Notes: a model not told the origin generated them from the sequence alone. Counted from the first letter of the stretch, positions 1 to 11,454 are shown. The stretch: 64,000 bases of DNA from Sabethes cyaneus (GCF_943734655.1 NC_071353.1:145744043-145808042), one strand, 5' to 3'. Translations and numbers: made by a program.

Positions 1-110
1 ATTTTTTTTTGTGTGCGGCGTCGATCGACAAAAAGCAAATCCGCGTAGAAGTTAAAAGTTTACAAAATTGTATCTTTAAAAAGAAGTATCCTCCAGACAC
101 ACCGGTGAAA

Positions 111-367
111 ATGGAAACGGACGAATCGGTTACGATAAAAATGGAAGTGGAAATGTTACCAGAAGATTGTACTACAATAAAAGTGGAAGAGATTTCGATA
201 GTCGATGCTCCGGGCACCGATGCCGAACCGGTGGTTAATGGAATAATGGCAACTGCTGTTATAAAAACGGAAGACCCCTTTGATGAAGCTGATGAACAAA
301 TAGGGACCATGGCTCCTTTGGAGACGACGGCGGCAGCTGACGGCGAAGCGGCGGCTTCCAGTTCCAG
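111..367 (+). CDS. Shared N-terminal exon of a zinc-finger gene (exon 1)
   Basis: This short exon encodes an acidic, low-complexity N-terminus with no BTB, ZAD or zinc finger. The frame is open to the left edge of the window, but the ATG at 111 is the preferred start because it aligns with the ATG at 63540 in the homologous exon. At least four hydrophobic-K-x-E tetrads are present (VKME, IKME, IKVE, IKTE), which match the SUMO-acceptor consensus. The end is a run of Ala and Ser followed by a clean donor (CCAG then GTAATT at 368), leaving two bases (AG) of a codon. Every zinc-finger exon downstream opens with the single base that completes it to serine. The likely role is a shared regulatory N-terminus of nuclear DNA-binding isoforms. 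The donor and phase are seen; its use with several 3' exons is inferred. Confidence 0.75.
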
Positions 368-1366
368 GTAATTTTAATAGCATTGTTTTCTTGTTTCACA
401 TTTTAGAATCTAACTGAAGGTTGTATATTGTTACTGATTTTTATTTGATTATGATCATTATGGCCAATCAGCACACCTGGTTTAATCGAAACTTATAATT
501 TGAAGGGATATGACATTAGTGGGCAATACATAAGATTTCCTTTTGAATGTCGGTGAAAAAATGGTTTCTGCTGGGGAAAAATACTACATCTTAAATTCGT
601 CGTACCGTTTTAAAATCCGTCCATCAAAGTTTTTCACCGTCCGAACTAAAAATCTCAATAGTGTTTACAAACGAAGCTAGTGCGCATGTATTTGCGTAGG
701 ACGGCATGACAAAGAATAACGACAATGCCTTGCGTGAGTAATGTTCTTTTTATGAATAACGGAAATTAAAACGATTAGTCGATATTTTTTTCTTCGTCGC
801 ACAATTTTCTGCTGGTCACGTAAGTTTCCCCGGCTGCAGAATAACGACGGTGCCTTGGCGTGAGTTATTTTCATTTCATGAATAACGGAAATTGAAACGA
901 TTAGTCGACATTTTTTTCTTCGTCGCACAAAAAAAAACGTAGGAAATTTGGATGCTAGGAACTTTTTAATGAAAAAAAAAGCATTTAAATAGATCTCAGC
1001 TCACTTTGATTGATCGCGTATGACAGTCAACTAAAATAATGAGGAATAATTAATTTTGCATTGTGTGTCATAAAAATCACTGATATTTTTAATAATTTGT
1101 GTTGGATAGAACGGGAATAGGCAATTACGCCCAAGCAGCAACATACCCTGTTATTATATAGGTGTTAATGTTTGCGGGCAGTTCTTTTTTGAGACATCCA
1201 TTCTTTTCGATTATTGAACCATTTTCTGATATTGGAAGCTGGCGATGTGTTGCTCGAAGTTGGTAGCTCTACTAGCATCTAGCTGAATGTTTCTTTAGTT
1301 GTAATCCATCGGAAATCGTGAACCTGTTTTTGCTACATTCTCTTAGTTACTATTTGTCTGTTCCAG
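368..1366 (+). other. First intron (to the nearest zinc-finger exon)
   Basis: The intron runs from donor GTAATT to acceptor CTGTTCCAG. It is AT-rich, has no coding potential I can support, and holds one imperfect tandem duplication at 712-930. Confidence 0.6.
712..930. repeat. Imperfect tandem duplication in intron
   Basis: Two copies of a unit with a period of about 126 bp. Both contain the string AACGATTAGTCGA followed by a T-run and CTTCGTCGCACAA. The copies differ by scattered substitutions and small indels. No function is visible. Confidence 0.7.
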
Positions 1367-2456
1367 TGACGTGGACGTTACAAAAACGGATCACTCTGTT
1401 GATGGTGACAAGCAGCAATACATTTGCGATATTTGCGAACAAGGATATAAAACAAAAAAATCGCTCCGTAGACACCGCCGCGGTTGTCACCCTGATGAAC
1501 GTCCCTACAAATGTGATATTTGTCAGAAATCGTTTGTGTTTCTTTACCGACTAAAGTACCACAGAATAGTCCACACAGGAGAGAAGAACTTCGAATGTAA
1601 AATATGTGGCAAAAATTTTACCCTGAAACAACGACTGAAGGCCCACATGAGACACCACACGCAAGATTACCCGCACAAATGCTCAATCTGTGGAAAAGGT
1701 TTCATACTTCGCTCTATTCTCAAAAAGCATATGCGCTGTCACAGCGTTGAGCGGTTGTATAAATGTGAGATCTGCGGTGCATCGTACAAGTCGTCCAGTA
1801 ATTTGGGCGCTCACAGGAAAAAACACACTAGCACCGCTGATCGGCCGCATGAGTGCCTGGTTTGTGGGAAAAGATTCAAAATTCGTCGAAACCTCCAAAG
1901 GCACAGATTTTCTCACAGCGAGGAACGAGCTTTCAAATGCAACATCTGTGATGTTTCGTATAAGTCCGACACAAGTCTACGTGCTCACAGGAAAATCCAC
2001 ACAATAAGCTCCAATGGCCCGCAGAAGTGTCCGATTTGCGAAAAAATTATATCCGTTCATTATTCACTCTCCAGGCATATGGCCAGTCACAGTGATAAAC
2101 GGCCGTTCAAATGTGACATCTGCGGTTTATTCTACAAGTCAGCTACCAGTCTGTCCGTTCACAAGCGGATCCACTCATCCGTTGAGCCAAAACATAAATG
2201 TGAGATCTGCGGTCTAACGTACAGATCACTGAACGGTCTAACCACCCACAGGAACACTCACACATCGGTGCTGGATCATCCGCACAAGTGCACCGTTTGC
2301 GGGAAAAGTTTCATTGTTTCCTATCTGCTGGCACGCCATATGCGGATTCACAGCGAGGAACGACCGTTCCGATGCGGCATCTGCCACGCGTCCTACAAGT
2401 GGGAAAGTAGTTTACGTAAACACCGGAAAGGGCACACCTCCGCCTTTTCGTGCTAA
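1367..2456 (+). CDS. C2H2 zinc-finger terminal exon A (12 fingers)
   Basis: The exon follows acceptor CTGTTCCAG (AG at 1365-1366). Its first base T completes the serine codon left by the 111-367 exon, and the frame is then open to a TAA. A short linker (DVDVTKTDHSVDGD) precedes 12 consecutive C2H2 fingers, so the product would be a sequence-specific nuclear DNA-binding protein. Fingers from the middle onward alternate between an HKC..CGK.F..R..L..HM..H type and an FKCDICG..YKS...L..HRK.H type, with short SEERP-like and long TSVLDHPH-like linkers in turn. There is no ATG near the acceptor, so translation must start in an upstream exon. An AATAAA lies about 145 bp after the stop. This is the closest and simplest partner of exon 1. 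Confidence 0.88.
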
Positions 2457-2601
2457 TCAGCCAGGAATCTGAGCTTCCACAGCCGGAGCCACACATCCGC
2501 CGAGCCTCAATCTTGTTTACAGCCATGATAGCTACCGACCATTGAGTTGAATATTGTTTCTTGTTTTACGTATTAAAGTTAATGACAAGTTTATATTTCG
2601 C

Positions 2602-2607
2602 AATAAA
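2602..2607 (+). terminator. Poly(A) signal AATAAA of zinc-finger exon A
   Basis: A canonical hexamer about 145 bp after the stop of the 12-finger exon. It supports that exon being a 3' terminal exon. Confidence 0.55.
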
Positions 2608-2870
2608 ATAGTCCTAAATCTTCGTTTTCTCCATACTGCTGTATCATCTATTACTATCGATCAAACAGTAAAGACATGTGTTCGAAAATTCTTAAACGTA
2701 CCCGTACCCGTTGTGATAAGTTCAATAATTTTTCAAAGTAACTGCAATATTGTTTCCAAATTGGAAATTAAAACCATTTGCTGCAGTTCTGAGTCGAATA
2801 CCGGAAGAGCCTCAGTCATATTAGGCGAGTTTACTGGCTACTAATTAGCTGCTTAAACTTTTCTACCCAT

Positions 2871-3180
2871 TTACTGCGACATGTTATTGTTAAGATACTC
2901 CCTAACCCAGTGTTGCCATAATTCAACCACCAGACAGCTCAATTGCTTGCAAGTTAAAGCGGTTTTCATTGAACGGACTAACCGCTCCCACGAACCTCCC
3001 ATATGTAGCACTGAGGGAGGATTGAAAATCGATTTTGCGTTGGCGTTAGTGAAACCTTCCGACAACTGTTGCTCGAGTTCTCGACTGGCTCCGTCCGTGG
3101 ACGGAGAGTGTACTATCTTCAGGTGTATGGTGAGACACGAAAACAATGCAATTTTCCGCTTCACCTCTGGTGAGCGTCCC
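2871..3180 (-). mobile_element. BEL/Pao integrase remnant
   Basis: On the minus strand the frame shows FNPPSVLHMGGSWERLVRSM, typical of the BEL/Pao integrase (HxGGxWERLVRS). It is followed closely by WVREYL from the domain that normally lies further downstream, so the copy is internally deleted. No LTRs are visible. Confidence 0.65.
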
Positions 3181-3300
3181 GCCAGAAGTCTACAAAGTTT
3201 CATGTTGTCACTTTGAAAAAATCTGCGTCGGACAAGCAAAAAGGAATTTTGAGATCCGACTGAAGGAGACTGTCTCAGAAGTAACAAAAGTTAGGAAAAA
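3165..3300 (+). mobile_element. Penelope-like GIY-YIG remnant
   Basis: The plus-strand frame reads VYKVSCCHFEKICVGQAKR, then RLKE. This matches the GIY-YIG endonuclease of Penelope-like elements (xVYKIxCxxCxxxYVGQTxR). It is only a fragment, and its counterpart lies at about 16269 in the second copy of the duplicated block. Confidence 0.6.
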
Positions 3301-3316
3301 ACGATGCTCCCGTATG

Positions 3317-3540
3317 CTATGTGTTCGTCTGCTTTACATGCGGAAAAACTGTCCCTGCACCACCAAACAATGTAGTATAAAGTGTGTCGCGAACAAAGTG
3401 GTATTTGAATTTCTTAACTGCTGCCTCCCACAAACCGCCGAAGTGTGGTAAAATGCTTTTATCAAAATTATACGGGTTCGTGGTTCGAAGGGTCTCACAG
3501 TTCCACAATAGTTCGTACACGGCATAGTAGATTTCTGAAC
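3317..3540 (-). mobile_element. Second BEL/Pao integrase fragment
   Basis: The minus strand encodes HFGGLWEAAVKKFKYHFV, the C-terminal integrase signature of BEL elements. Homologous fragments lie at 16457-16699 and, more decayed, at 26140-26235. All three are upstream of a DDE gene copy, which marks the shared ancestry of the three blocks. Confidence 0.65.
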
Positions 3541-3842
3541 GAAAACAATATTCAAAAAATTTGTACCAAAAATAATAGATTTTTTTTTATATTTGTGTGC
3601 CATCTATGCTACTAATAACACCCGTGAGTCAAACAAAACCCCTGCGCGTCCGGTTTGTTTTCCAAAGTTGAAATGTTAGTGGTCAGTGGTTTGTGAATTT
3701 TTATGCATTGCTGTTTACTGCCTGCTGAGTTTTCCGAGTAAGACCTCGTTGGACAAAAATTGTTCGCCGACTATCAGTTACGTTCGCTCTAATCTTATAT
3801 GACTTTAAAAACGATGTTTATGCTATTTTTGTCTTTTTTTAG

Positions 3843-5604
3843 AGCTACCAACTCAACCGAATCCAGTCAACCAAAAAAACGCGCTAAAAGAATAAAGCGT
3901 AAGCCCGTCATGGAAAGTAAAATGCAAGACCTGCTCGCCAGCATACAGCGTGGAACGCTGTCTGTGCACCGAGCATCGATACTGTCTGGAGTACCACGCG
4001 GTACACTGCAGTATCGGCTAAGCGCCAGATACAAAAACAAAGGTTCGACGGGCCCGCATCCAGTCTTTGCAGCGCCAGAGGAACGATATTTTATATCTTG
4101 GATGAAAACTATGGAACGAAGGGGATTTCCGATGACTCGCGCCGCCCTAGCGTACAGGATTTCAAAGTTCCTTGAGGCAAACTCGAGGAAATCCCCATTT
4201 AAGAACAACAGACCTGGTAGGACCAGGCCGCTAGAAACCAATTTATGACTGAGAATATTTTTTTCTTTGATTTTAGGAAAAGGTTGGTTCGTTAGCTTTT
4301 CGCATCGCTATCCTGAAATAACGTTTAGATCACCGGAGTCGTTGACGAAGGCGTCGGAAAAAAATATTCGTGACTGGTTCGAGACAGTGAAGGCTTACTT
4401 GATCGATCACGGGTTGATTGATATACTGGGTGATCGCTCAAGAGTACTGCACGGAGATGAAATCGGATTCTACCTGAAACCCAGTTCAGACAAGGCGATT
4501 GCTACATCACTGACCGCGGACAGCAGAAGCCGGAGCATTACTGTGATGTTTACTTTCGGTGCTAACGGCAGTGTCATCCCTCCGTACGTCGTACTTCCAC
4601 AATGGGCGCCGAGAAAGGACGTAAGGAAGACTTTTCCAGTAAAGAACTGGGGCTGTGGTCAATCAAATAATGGTTGGATGGACTCGGCCAGTTTTGTACA
4701 ATATGTCACCGAAACTCTGCATCCTTGGTTGGTTAAGAAAAAGGTTAAGTTTCCAGTCCTTTATTTTGTCGATTCTCACAAGTCGCGGATGGCAGTGGAA
4801 GCGGCTGATGCCTGTGAACAATTGGGCATTATTTTAATTGCTCTTTTTCCTGATGCCACCAGAATGCTACAGCCCGCTGATGTCGACATTTTTAGACCAC
4901 TCCAAAACAGTTGGTATGACATGGTCAAACAATGGAAAGCGGCAAACAGTAGGTACATTGGGCTGAAATTCAAAGATTTTGCACCGTTATTAATGACCAC
5001 CATGGAGTTGGCAATCACAACCAGTGCCATAACTAAAGCATTTTCCACATGTGGATTGTTTCCGTTCAATCCGAACGCTGAGAAGTACAGCAAATGCATT
5101 AAAATTGCATCTGAATCGCAACCAGAACCAGGATCAGCAACCGGTGACTACCCTCCAAAGGGGGTTGAAGAGTCGCCACCCAGACCGGATTTGGTGGTAC
5201 CATATCAACTGGTCGATCAAATTCTCGATATGCTGGGACCGAAGAAAATAGAATTGTACGTAAGTGGGCAACCTGAGAATCTTTCCCACGAGGACAGAGT
5301 TCTCTCTTTTATCTACCGGAACATTCTGTGCCGGCCGAACCGAACTTCAGCTGCTTCCAACAACGCCGACAGGGTGATGTCTAAAACGTCCGAAAGTAGT
5401 TGTTCTGATGGAGAGGAGCCCAAAACCGACCAAACTACTGCTGAAAGGTTGCAGGAAATAGTTCTCAACACACACCAGCAACAGGACGAAGTTGAGCGGT
5501 TTAAGAAGGTAAAACTGATGAAAATGGATGAAGAGTTTGAGACGGAAAACGGAGGACAATGTCAAATAAGACAGAGAGCAAGAAGTAAAACAGAGGAGTG
5601 TTAA
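3843..5604 (+). CDS. Pogo-type DDE protein, copy 1 (5' exon missing)
   Basis: Two exons are read: 3843-4216 and 4277-5604, joined by a 60-bp intron (GTAGGA ... TTTTAG) that falls inside a glycine codon and occurs at the same place in all three copies. Domains in order: a lysine-rich start, a pipsqueak-type HTH (QDLLASIQRG to YRLSARYK), a CENP-B-like HTH (ERYFISWMKTMERRGFP), then DDE_1 with candidate acidic residues in HGDEIGFYL, YFVDSHKS and LQPADVDIF. A charged, acidic tail follows. The family is Tigger/jerky-like transposases and their domesticated relatives. The candidate first exon seen in copies 2 and 3 is deleted here, so translation would need the internal ATG at about 3910 or an exon further upstream. 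The acceptor phase (AG plus A) also matches the 111-367 donor. AATAAA follows the stop. Confidence 0.75.
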
Positions 5605-5657
5605 GATTGTTGAATAGTTATGTAAGCTGTAAATCGTAAATTGCTTAAGTTAGTTAA

Positions 5658-5663
5658 AATAAA
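5658..5663 (+). terminator. Poly(A) signal of DDE gene copy 1
   Basis: AATAAA about 55 bp past the stop. It is conserved in position in copies 2 and 3. Confidence 0.55.
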
Positions 5664-5825
5664 ATCAATTTATTCATTCTATACATATCAAAAACTCAAC
5701 TACCCACCCGAAAATAGAGACCTTAAATGTACTGAATAGATTTCTCCATTAGCGAGCGGAAAGACACTGGAAATGCGGTCGTTTTTCATTCAACAAACTA
5801 TCAGTCACTTTTCTTTCTGTTCTAG

Positions 5826-6195
5826 CGAGCGTCAGAACAAGAACAGTCATAATCCTACCACTGAAAGATTATTCAAGTGTGACCTGTGATAGTGAAGCTT
5901 TGTTCACTTCCTACACCAACTGGACAGCCACAGAACGCTGCACTGCACGCAGGGGAAAAGAATTTTGAAAGCGACATTTGTGGCAAATATTTTTTACTCT
6001 CCTAAGGGTAGGTGGTTTGACGGGCACTTCGGCAGCCGCCTAAATTTTATTTGTGCATGTAGAACGCAATATATGACTCATACATTCGTCGACCAGAAAC
6101 CATTCAAATGTGACATCTGTGGGGCTTCGCTGAAATCCGCTAGGAATCTGAAGTTACATCTACATCTGAGGGTACATCAAGCTGTTATGTCTTGA
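5826..6195 (+). pseudogene. Dead zinc-finger terminal exon (copy 1)
   Basis: Acceptor TTTCTGTTCTAG is intact and in the same phase as in the live exons. The frame opens with ERQNKNSHNPTTERLFKCDL and then hits TGA where the second finger cysteine should be. Further on, decayed finger motifs are recognisable in shifted frames (EERNFE-like, FKCDICGASLKSARNLKLH). The nucleotide sequence follows the first three fingers of the exon at 49004, so this is a degraded relative. The same first stop is found in the copy at 19026, so inactivation preceded the duplication. Confidence 0.8.
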
Positions 6196-6979
6196 TTGCG
6201 ATGACACTTTTCTTTTATTTCACGTAGTAGGCCAGGCTATATGTATTATAGGAGATGTCAAGCTACAAGCTAGACTGCTGAATTGATACTGAAAAATTTG
6301 GGAAAAGAGGGCTGAGAATTCAACGAACAAAACAATTCTATTAGGTGAGCATGATGGACCTGACCACTACAAACTGCTTTGGAGCTATATTATTAGGGCT
6401 GTCTAACCGGTAGTACCGGTAGTACCGAAACCGGTAATACCGACCAATTATTGGATACCGAAATACCGGTTTTGGTAAGGCAAAAAACCGGTATTTCCGG
6501 TATTTTCTAAGATCCTAGTTTTTTCAAACTCGTTATTCAAAGAAGAACTAAGTTTGATAGAAGACTGTAAAACTGATAGAAAAACAACTTGGTGTTAATG
6601 CTGATGAGACTCTTCGGCCACTGGGAATGAAGTAGAACTGCAACTGAGGGTCATATAATTATAGCTCTTGAACCCGTTTAAGGCACAGTAGAGCATCTTT
6701 GCTGTAAAAATGTTTCATTGTATGAGCCAGAAGTCTTGTTTTAATTTATTTTTGAATAACTTGATATTCAAAAGCCACTAAATTATTCGAAGCTATCAAA
6801 TAACGAATCGTCACTCATTACTTCATCAATGAAGCTTCGTTTCAAAAATGGCTTCAATCAGCGTCAATGAAATGGTTTTCACTTCATCATGACGACCCGT
6901 TAAAACAGGTCAGGGTTAAAACAGTCATTTGAATTTTTCTATCAAATATTCAGTTGAAGGCCAGCAACTTTGAATGCAA
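6196..6979. other. Intergenic/intronic, one ACCGGTA-rich patch
   Basis: No gene was found. At about 6405-6510 the sequence is rich in repeated ACCGGTA and TACCGAAAC words of both orientations, a low-complexity patch possibly from a transposon end. The rest is AT-rich and featureless to my reading. Confidence 0.5.
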
Positions 6980-9321
6980 TCTATACCTATAAAGAAGGAT
7001 TTCTGTCTGTCTGTCTGTCCGTATGTTCCTTATAGAATCGAAAACTGCTGAACCAATCGGCATGAAAATATGCATGTTGAGGTTTTTTGGGGCCAGGAAA
7101 GGTTTTAGTGATGGTTAGAAGCCCCTCCCCCCACTAAGAGGGGGGGCTCCCATACAAATGAAACACAAATTTCTGCATAACTCGACAACTAATCAAGCAA
7201 ATAGAACAAAATTTGGCATGTGGGTGTTTTCGGTGACAAGAATTTATTCTATGGTAAATTGAGACCCCTCCCCTCTTTATAATGGAAATTATAACTCCTC
7301 TCCTCTTTAAAAGGGGGGGCTTCCATACAAATTTCCTCATAACTCGAGTACTAATCAAGCAAATGGAACCAAATTTGGCATGTGAAGGTTTTCGAGGGCA
7401 AGAATATTTTCTATAGTAAATTAGGACCCCTCCCCACTTTAAGAGGGGGGGCTCCTGTACCAAAGAAACACAATTTTCCTCATAACTCGAGAAGTAATTA
7501 AGCAAATGGAACCAAATTTGGCATGTGGGTGTTTTTGGAGACAACAATTTTTTCTATGATGAATTGGGACCCCTCCCCGTTTTAGGAAGGGGAGCTCCTA
7601 TACACATGAAATACAAATTTCCTCTTAACTGAAGAATTAATCAAGCAAATGGAACAACATTTGGCATGTGAAAGTTTTCGAGGGCAAGAATATTTTCTAT
7701 GGTAAATAAGGACCTCTCCCCACTTTAAGAGGGGGGGCTCCTATACAAACGAAATACAAATTTCATCATAACTCGAGAACTAATCAAGCAAATAGAACAA
7801 AATTTGGCATGTGGGTGTTTTTGGAGACAAAATTTTTTTCTATGATGAATTGGGACCCCTCCCCACTTTAGGAAGGGGAGCTCCTATACAAATGAAATGC
7901 AAATTTCCTCATAACTCGAGAATTAATCACGCAAATGGAACCAAATTTGGCATGTGAAAGTTTTCTAGGGCATGAATATTTTCTATGGTGAATTAGAACC
8001 CCTCCCCACTTTAAGAGGGGGGCTCCTATACAAACGAAATACAAATTTCCTCATAACTCGAGAACTAATCAAGCAAATGGAACCAAATTTGACACGTGGG
8101 TGTTTTTGGAGACAAAAATTTTTTCTATGATGAACTGGGACCCCTCCTCACTTTAGGAGGGGGGGGGGCTCCTATACAAATGAAATACAAATTTCCTCAT
8201 AACTCGAGAGCTAATCAAGCAAATGAAACCAAATTTGGCATGTGAAAGTTTTCGAGGGCAAGAATATATTCTATGGTGAATCAGGACCCCTCCGCACTTT
8301 AAGAGGGAGGGCTCCTATACAAACGAAATACAAATTTCCTCATAACTCGAGAATTAATCACGCAAATGGAACCAAATTTGGCATGTGAAAGTTTTCTAGG
8401 GCATGAATATTTTCTATGGTGAATTAGAACCCCTCCCCACTTTAAGAGGGGGGCTCCTATACAAACGAAATACAAATTTCCTCATAACTCGAGAACTAAT
8501 CAAGCAAATGGAACCAAATTTGACACGTGGGTGTTTTTGGAGACAAAAATTTTTTCTATGATGAACTGGGACCCCTCCTCACTTTAGGAGGGGGGGGGCT
8601 CCTATACAAACGAAATACAAATTTCCTCATAACTCGAGAACTAATCAAGCAAATGGAACCAAATTTGGCACGTGGGTGTTTTTGGAGACAAAATTTTTTT
8701 CTATGATGAATTACCCCTACCCACTTTAGGAGGGAGGGGGGCTCCTATACAAATGAAATGCAAATATCCTCTTATCTCGAGAACTAATCAATCAAATGGA
8801 ACCAAATTTGGCATGTGGGAGTTTTAGATGGCAGAAATTTTTTCTATGGTGAATTACGACCCTTTCCCCTTTTAAGATGGGAGCTCCCATACAAATGAAA
8901 TTCAAATTTCCTCATAATTCGAGAACTAATCAAGCAAATGGAACCAAATTTGGCATGTGGGAGATTTTGGAGTCTTGAATTTATTTTACGATAGTTAGAG
9001 ACCTCTCACCCCTGTGGTAGGGGGATATGGACTTTCATACAAAACAGAAATTTTTGCGAAACTCAAAAACTAATCGAACTCGAGAAATTCGAGACTCTTC
9101 CATAAAACATTAGTCAATACAAGACCACAAAAATTATCTATAGTAACACTAGATCATACAGGACGAGACGGTCGCGAGTGTTGCCGGTGACCCGCCGTCG
9201 GAAGCGCCGCCCACTGGGGGGCTTGCAAAACTCGAGATTGTGACAAAGATCATCCGAGATTCATGATTTATGTACAACACAGGCTAATTTGTGGCAATAC
9301 GAAGTTTGTCGGGTCAGCTAG
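6980..9321 (+). mobile_element. Helitron/Helentron-like non-autonomous element A
   Basis: The element begins with TC after an A (TCTATACCTATAAAG), then a (CTGT)n/GTCY microsatellite. It continues as many copies of a roughly 125-140 bp minisatellite unit (containing AACTCGAGAACTAATCAAGC and a G-rich AGAGGGGGGGCTCC segment) and ends in GTCGGGTCAGCTAG followed by T. A 5' TC, a 3' CTAG and insertion between A and T are Helitron hallmarks. A GTCY microsatellite plus internal repeats is what non-autonomous Helentron-associated (DINE-1-like) elements show. No Rep/helicase gene is present. Classification is inference from the ends. Confidence 0.6.
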
Positions 9322-10863
9322 TACTCATATAAAGAAAAATGCGCAGAATTAGGGGCGGTCACGGTATATTCATTATGCTTTTGGTAGGATTGAAGTAGTG
9401 GTGCGAAAAAAATTATAAACGTTAACAAAAAAAAAATTCACACAAAACACAAGCCGCTTTACAAGGGTGATCCTGTTATCTCGCACATCGTTAATTTATA
9501 CCAGAATATTTGGCAGGTCTATTGAAAGTGGTATAATTTTTTCCGTGTAAAAAGCGTTCCTGTTACCACTAGATGGCAGTCAAAAATGAACTGAGTTGTA
9601 TCCAGTTTTCAAATCGAAGATGATATTCCTTGCTTTGCCTTTATGATCATGTAGGGGAACAAGGGGTAAGAAGGCCCGGCGGGGTAAAAGGGACCACATC
9701 GATTTCGTCAAGAAATCCTTAAATTTTCTACAAATGCCCCAGTATGTTTTGTTTATTAGCCTATCTAAACACTTTCGAGACAACCTGTGGCACTCGGCCG
9801 CATTCAACGTCAAAACTAGAATCAAAACAAACTTTTCGTTCGCAGTGTCTTCATGCGATATAATTTCAGCAGCAAAAAATCTAAGGTTATTCAGCAAAAA
9901 AAGCTAAGTATTTGGTCGTTTCTCTTACCACTGACTTTAATTGGGCAATTCTTGTTCTGTGTGTGGCGGAAAAGGTATATAAAATAGTACGGATTGAGAG
10001 ATAAAAGTAAAATAATGTAAATTGTTAACTAGGGGTAAGCCGGGCCATTTTCACGGGGTAAAAGGGCCATACGTCATAGTGCTCATAATTGCCTAAAGTT
10101 CTTCTGTTTAGTGTCTTAATAGATTATAAAAATATTGAATGAAAAACCAACTTTTTTCCTGTTGAATTTGACTAACTTTTTTATTATTCTGACAGATACG
10201 CATTTCGTTTACGACTTGCAGGCTTCATCAGTGTCTTTTTCGAAATAGAGTACACCTGTAATGAAAATTATCCCTGAATCTGAGATCATCCTGTCTAGTC
10301 TAACACAGAGCCTCTCACTTCAAAAGAAGCCAACAAGTGCCATTCGAATAACACAATCAATATAAATATGGATCTAGCGGAATCAAAATTCGATGATTCC
10401 AATTTACTTACCGGCTAATTTAATGTGTTGCCTTCTTTACCTTCACCTAAAGTGAAGCGTATTCAAAGAGTAAAAGTCCTGCTGACAAATCAACAAAATA
10501 ACGCCAAGAAAAGAGTAAATAAAAACCAGTGGAGTAAAATAACGTCTACTTTTTTTCAAAATTGAACTAGTAGTAAAATTCCTTCTTTTAGCAGGTCTCT
10601 AAATTAAGCTATACCTTCTTTTAGCATGTACCTAAAAATCCCTTAAGAACTTGTTCTTACTTAGTTAATAATATTGAAATTGTGTTTACAACTTCTTATG
10701 ATTTTCTTATGATAAATTATACTATCATGAAATTTCAAGCATTTGAAAGATTGTGCTTGTGAAACACCAGAGGAATGCTCTATAAAGTAATTGAACAAGA
10801 AATTTTAGGATTAAAAGAGAAATTCGCCAAATTTCTTTAATTTCTATCAAATTTGCGCATGCT
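9322..10863. other. No gene; fragments of dispersed repeats
   Basis: The words GGGGTAAAAGGG(A/C)C and GGGGTAAG recur at about 9655-9700 and 10030-10075 and resemble the ends of the TIR element at 48311-48890. At about 10150-10245 lies a piece of the repeat also seen at 21926 and 47887 (ACGACTTGCAGGCTTC). The remainder is AT-rich with no supported coding. Confidence 0.5.
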
Positions 10864-10983
10864 TTATTTATTTATTAAGTCGACATCAACAGACTATAGT
10901 CCCAATGATGGATAAGTAGCTTAATCTAATAATAATCACAGTCAAGAAAATACAATTACAAACACTAACAATTTTCTTAGTCG

Positions 10984-11388
10984 TCATTTGTTGAAAAAAA
11001 CAGAGAAGTTACGACGGACCGTTTCACGTGACAAATTAAAATCAAAAGCGAATGCAACCCGATTGAAAACTCGCTGTATACCAGTCAATGAGCTGTTTCG
11101 TCCGTAGTTGGTGCGTTGAAAAGGTACCCTCAGCATTGAGTTGTTCCGCAGTGCCCTGGGACGCACGTTTAGATTAATCGCCCCATGAATAGCAGGACAA
11201 TCAATTCTTCCCTGCAACGTGTCGACAGCAAACAGAGCTCTTGCGATGTTCCTTCGTGTCTGTAGTGTCTCCAAATGTATTAATCGGCAACGACTTTCAT
11301 ATCTCGGCAACTGGAACGGATTTCGCCATGGTAGACGACGGAGAACAAAGCGTAAGAAGCGGCGTTGAACTGATTCAATCCTTTGCAT
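10984..11388 (-). pseudogene. LINE C-terminal fragment
   Basis: Encodes ESVQRRFLRFVLRRLPWRNP followed by LPRYESRCRLIHLETLQTRR, the conserved region after the RT in this LINE group. It matches EAVQKKFVRYALRMLPWSNP in the plus-strand relative at about 37467. It is separated from the RT by a break. Confidence 0.7.
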
Positions 11389-11454
11389 CCCGCTTTGGTA
11401 ATATGGATGCCAGACAACGGAACCGTACTCAAGAGTCGAACGGACGAGTCCACA

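Larger units (their letters stand above)
3165..6394 (+). repeat. Segmental duplication, copy 1
   Basis: This block (Penelope fragment, BEL fragment, pogo-type DDE gene, dead zinc-finger exon and about 200 bp beyond) recurs in the same order and strand at 16269-19578, nearly identical over most of its length. Small indels differ, for example about 86 bp missing here near 3706, where copy 2 has the candidate first exon of the DDE gene. Confidence 0.85.

Noticed and set aside
3146..3451. 101-codon plus-strand frame as a gene
   Set aside because: Only about 40 residues are meaningful, and these are a Penelope-like GIY-YIG remnant. The rest runs antisense through a BEL/Pao fragment.
7134..7547. 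Long minus-strand frame in the Helitron-like array
   Set aside because: The translation is itself repetitive because it runs over minisatellite units. The same kind of frame appears at 24116-24727 and 25177-25628, so these are repeat artefacts, not genes.
9580..9897. 105-codon minus-strand frame
   Set aside because: It overlaps a dispersed GGGGTAAG/GGGGTAAAAGGG repeat and shows no family motif.
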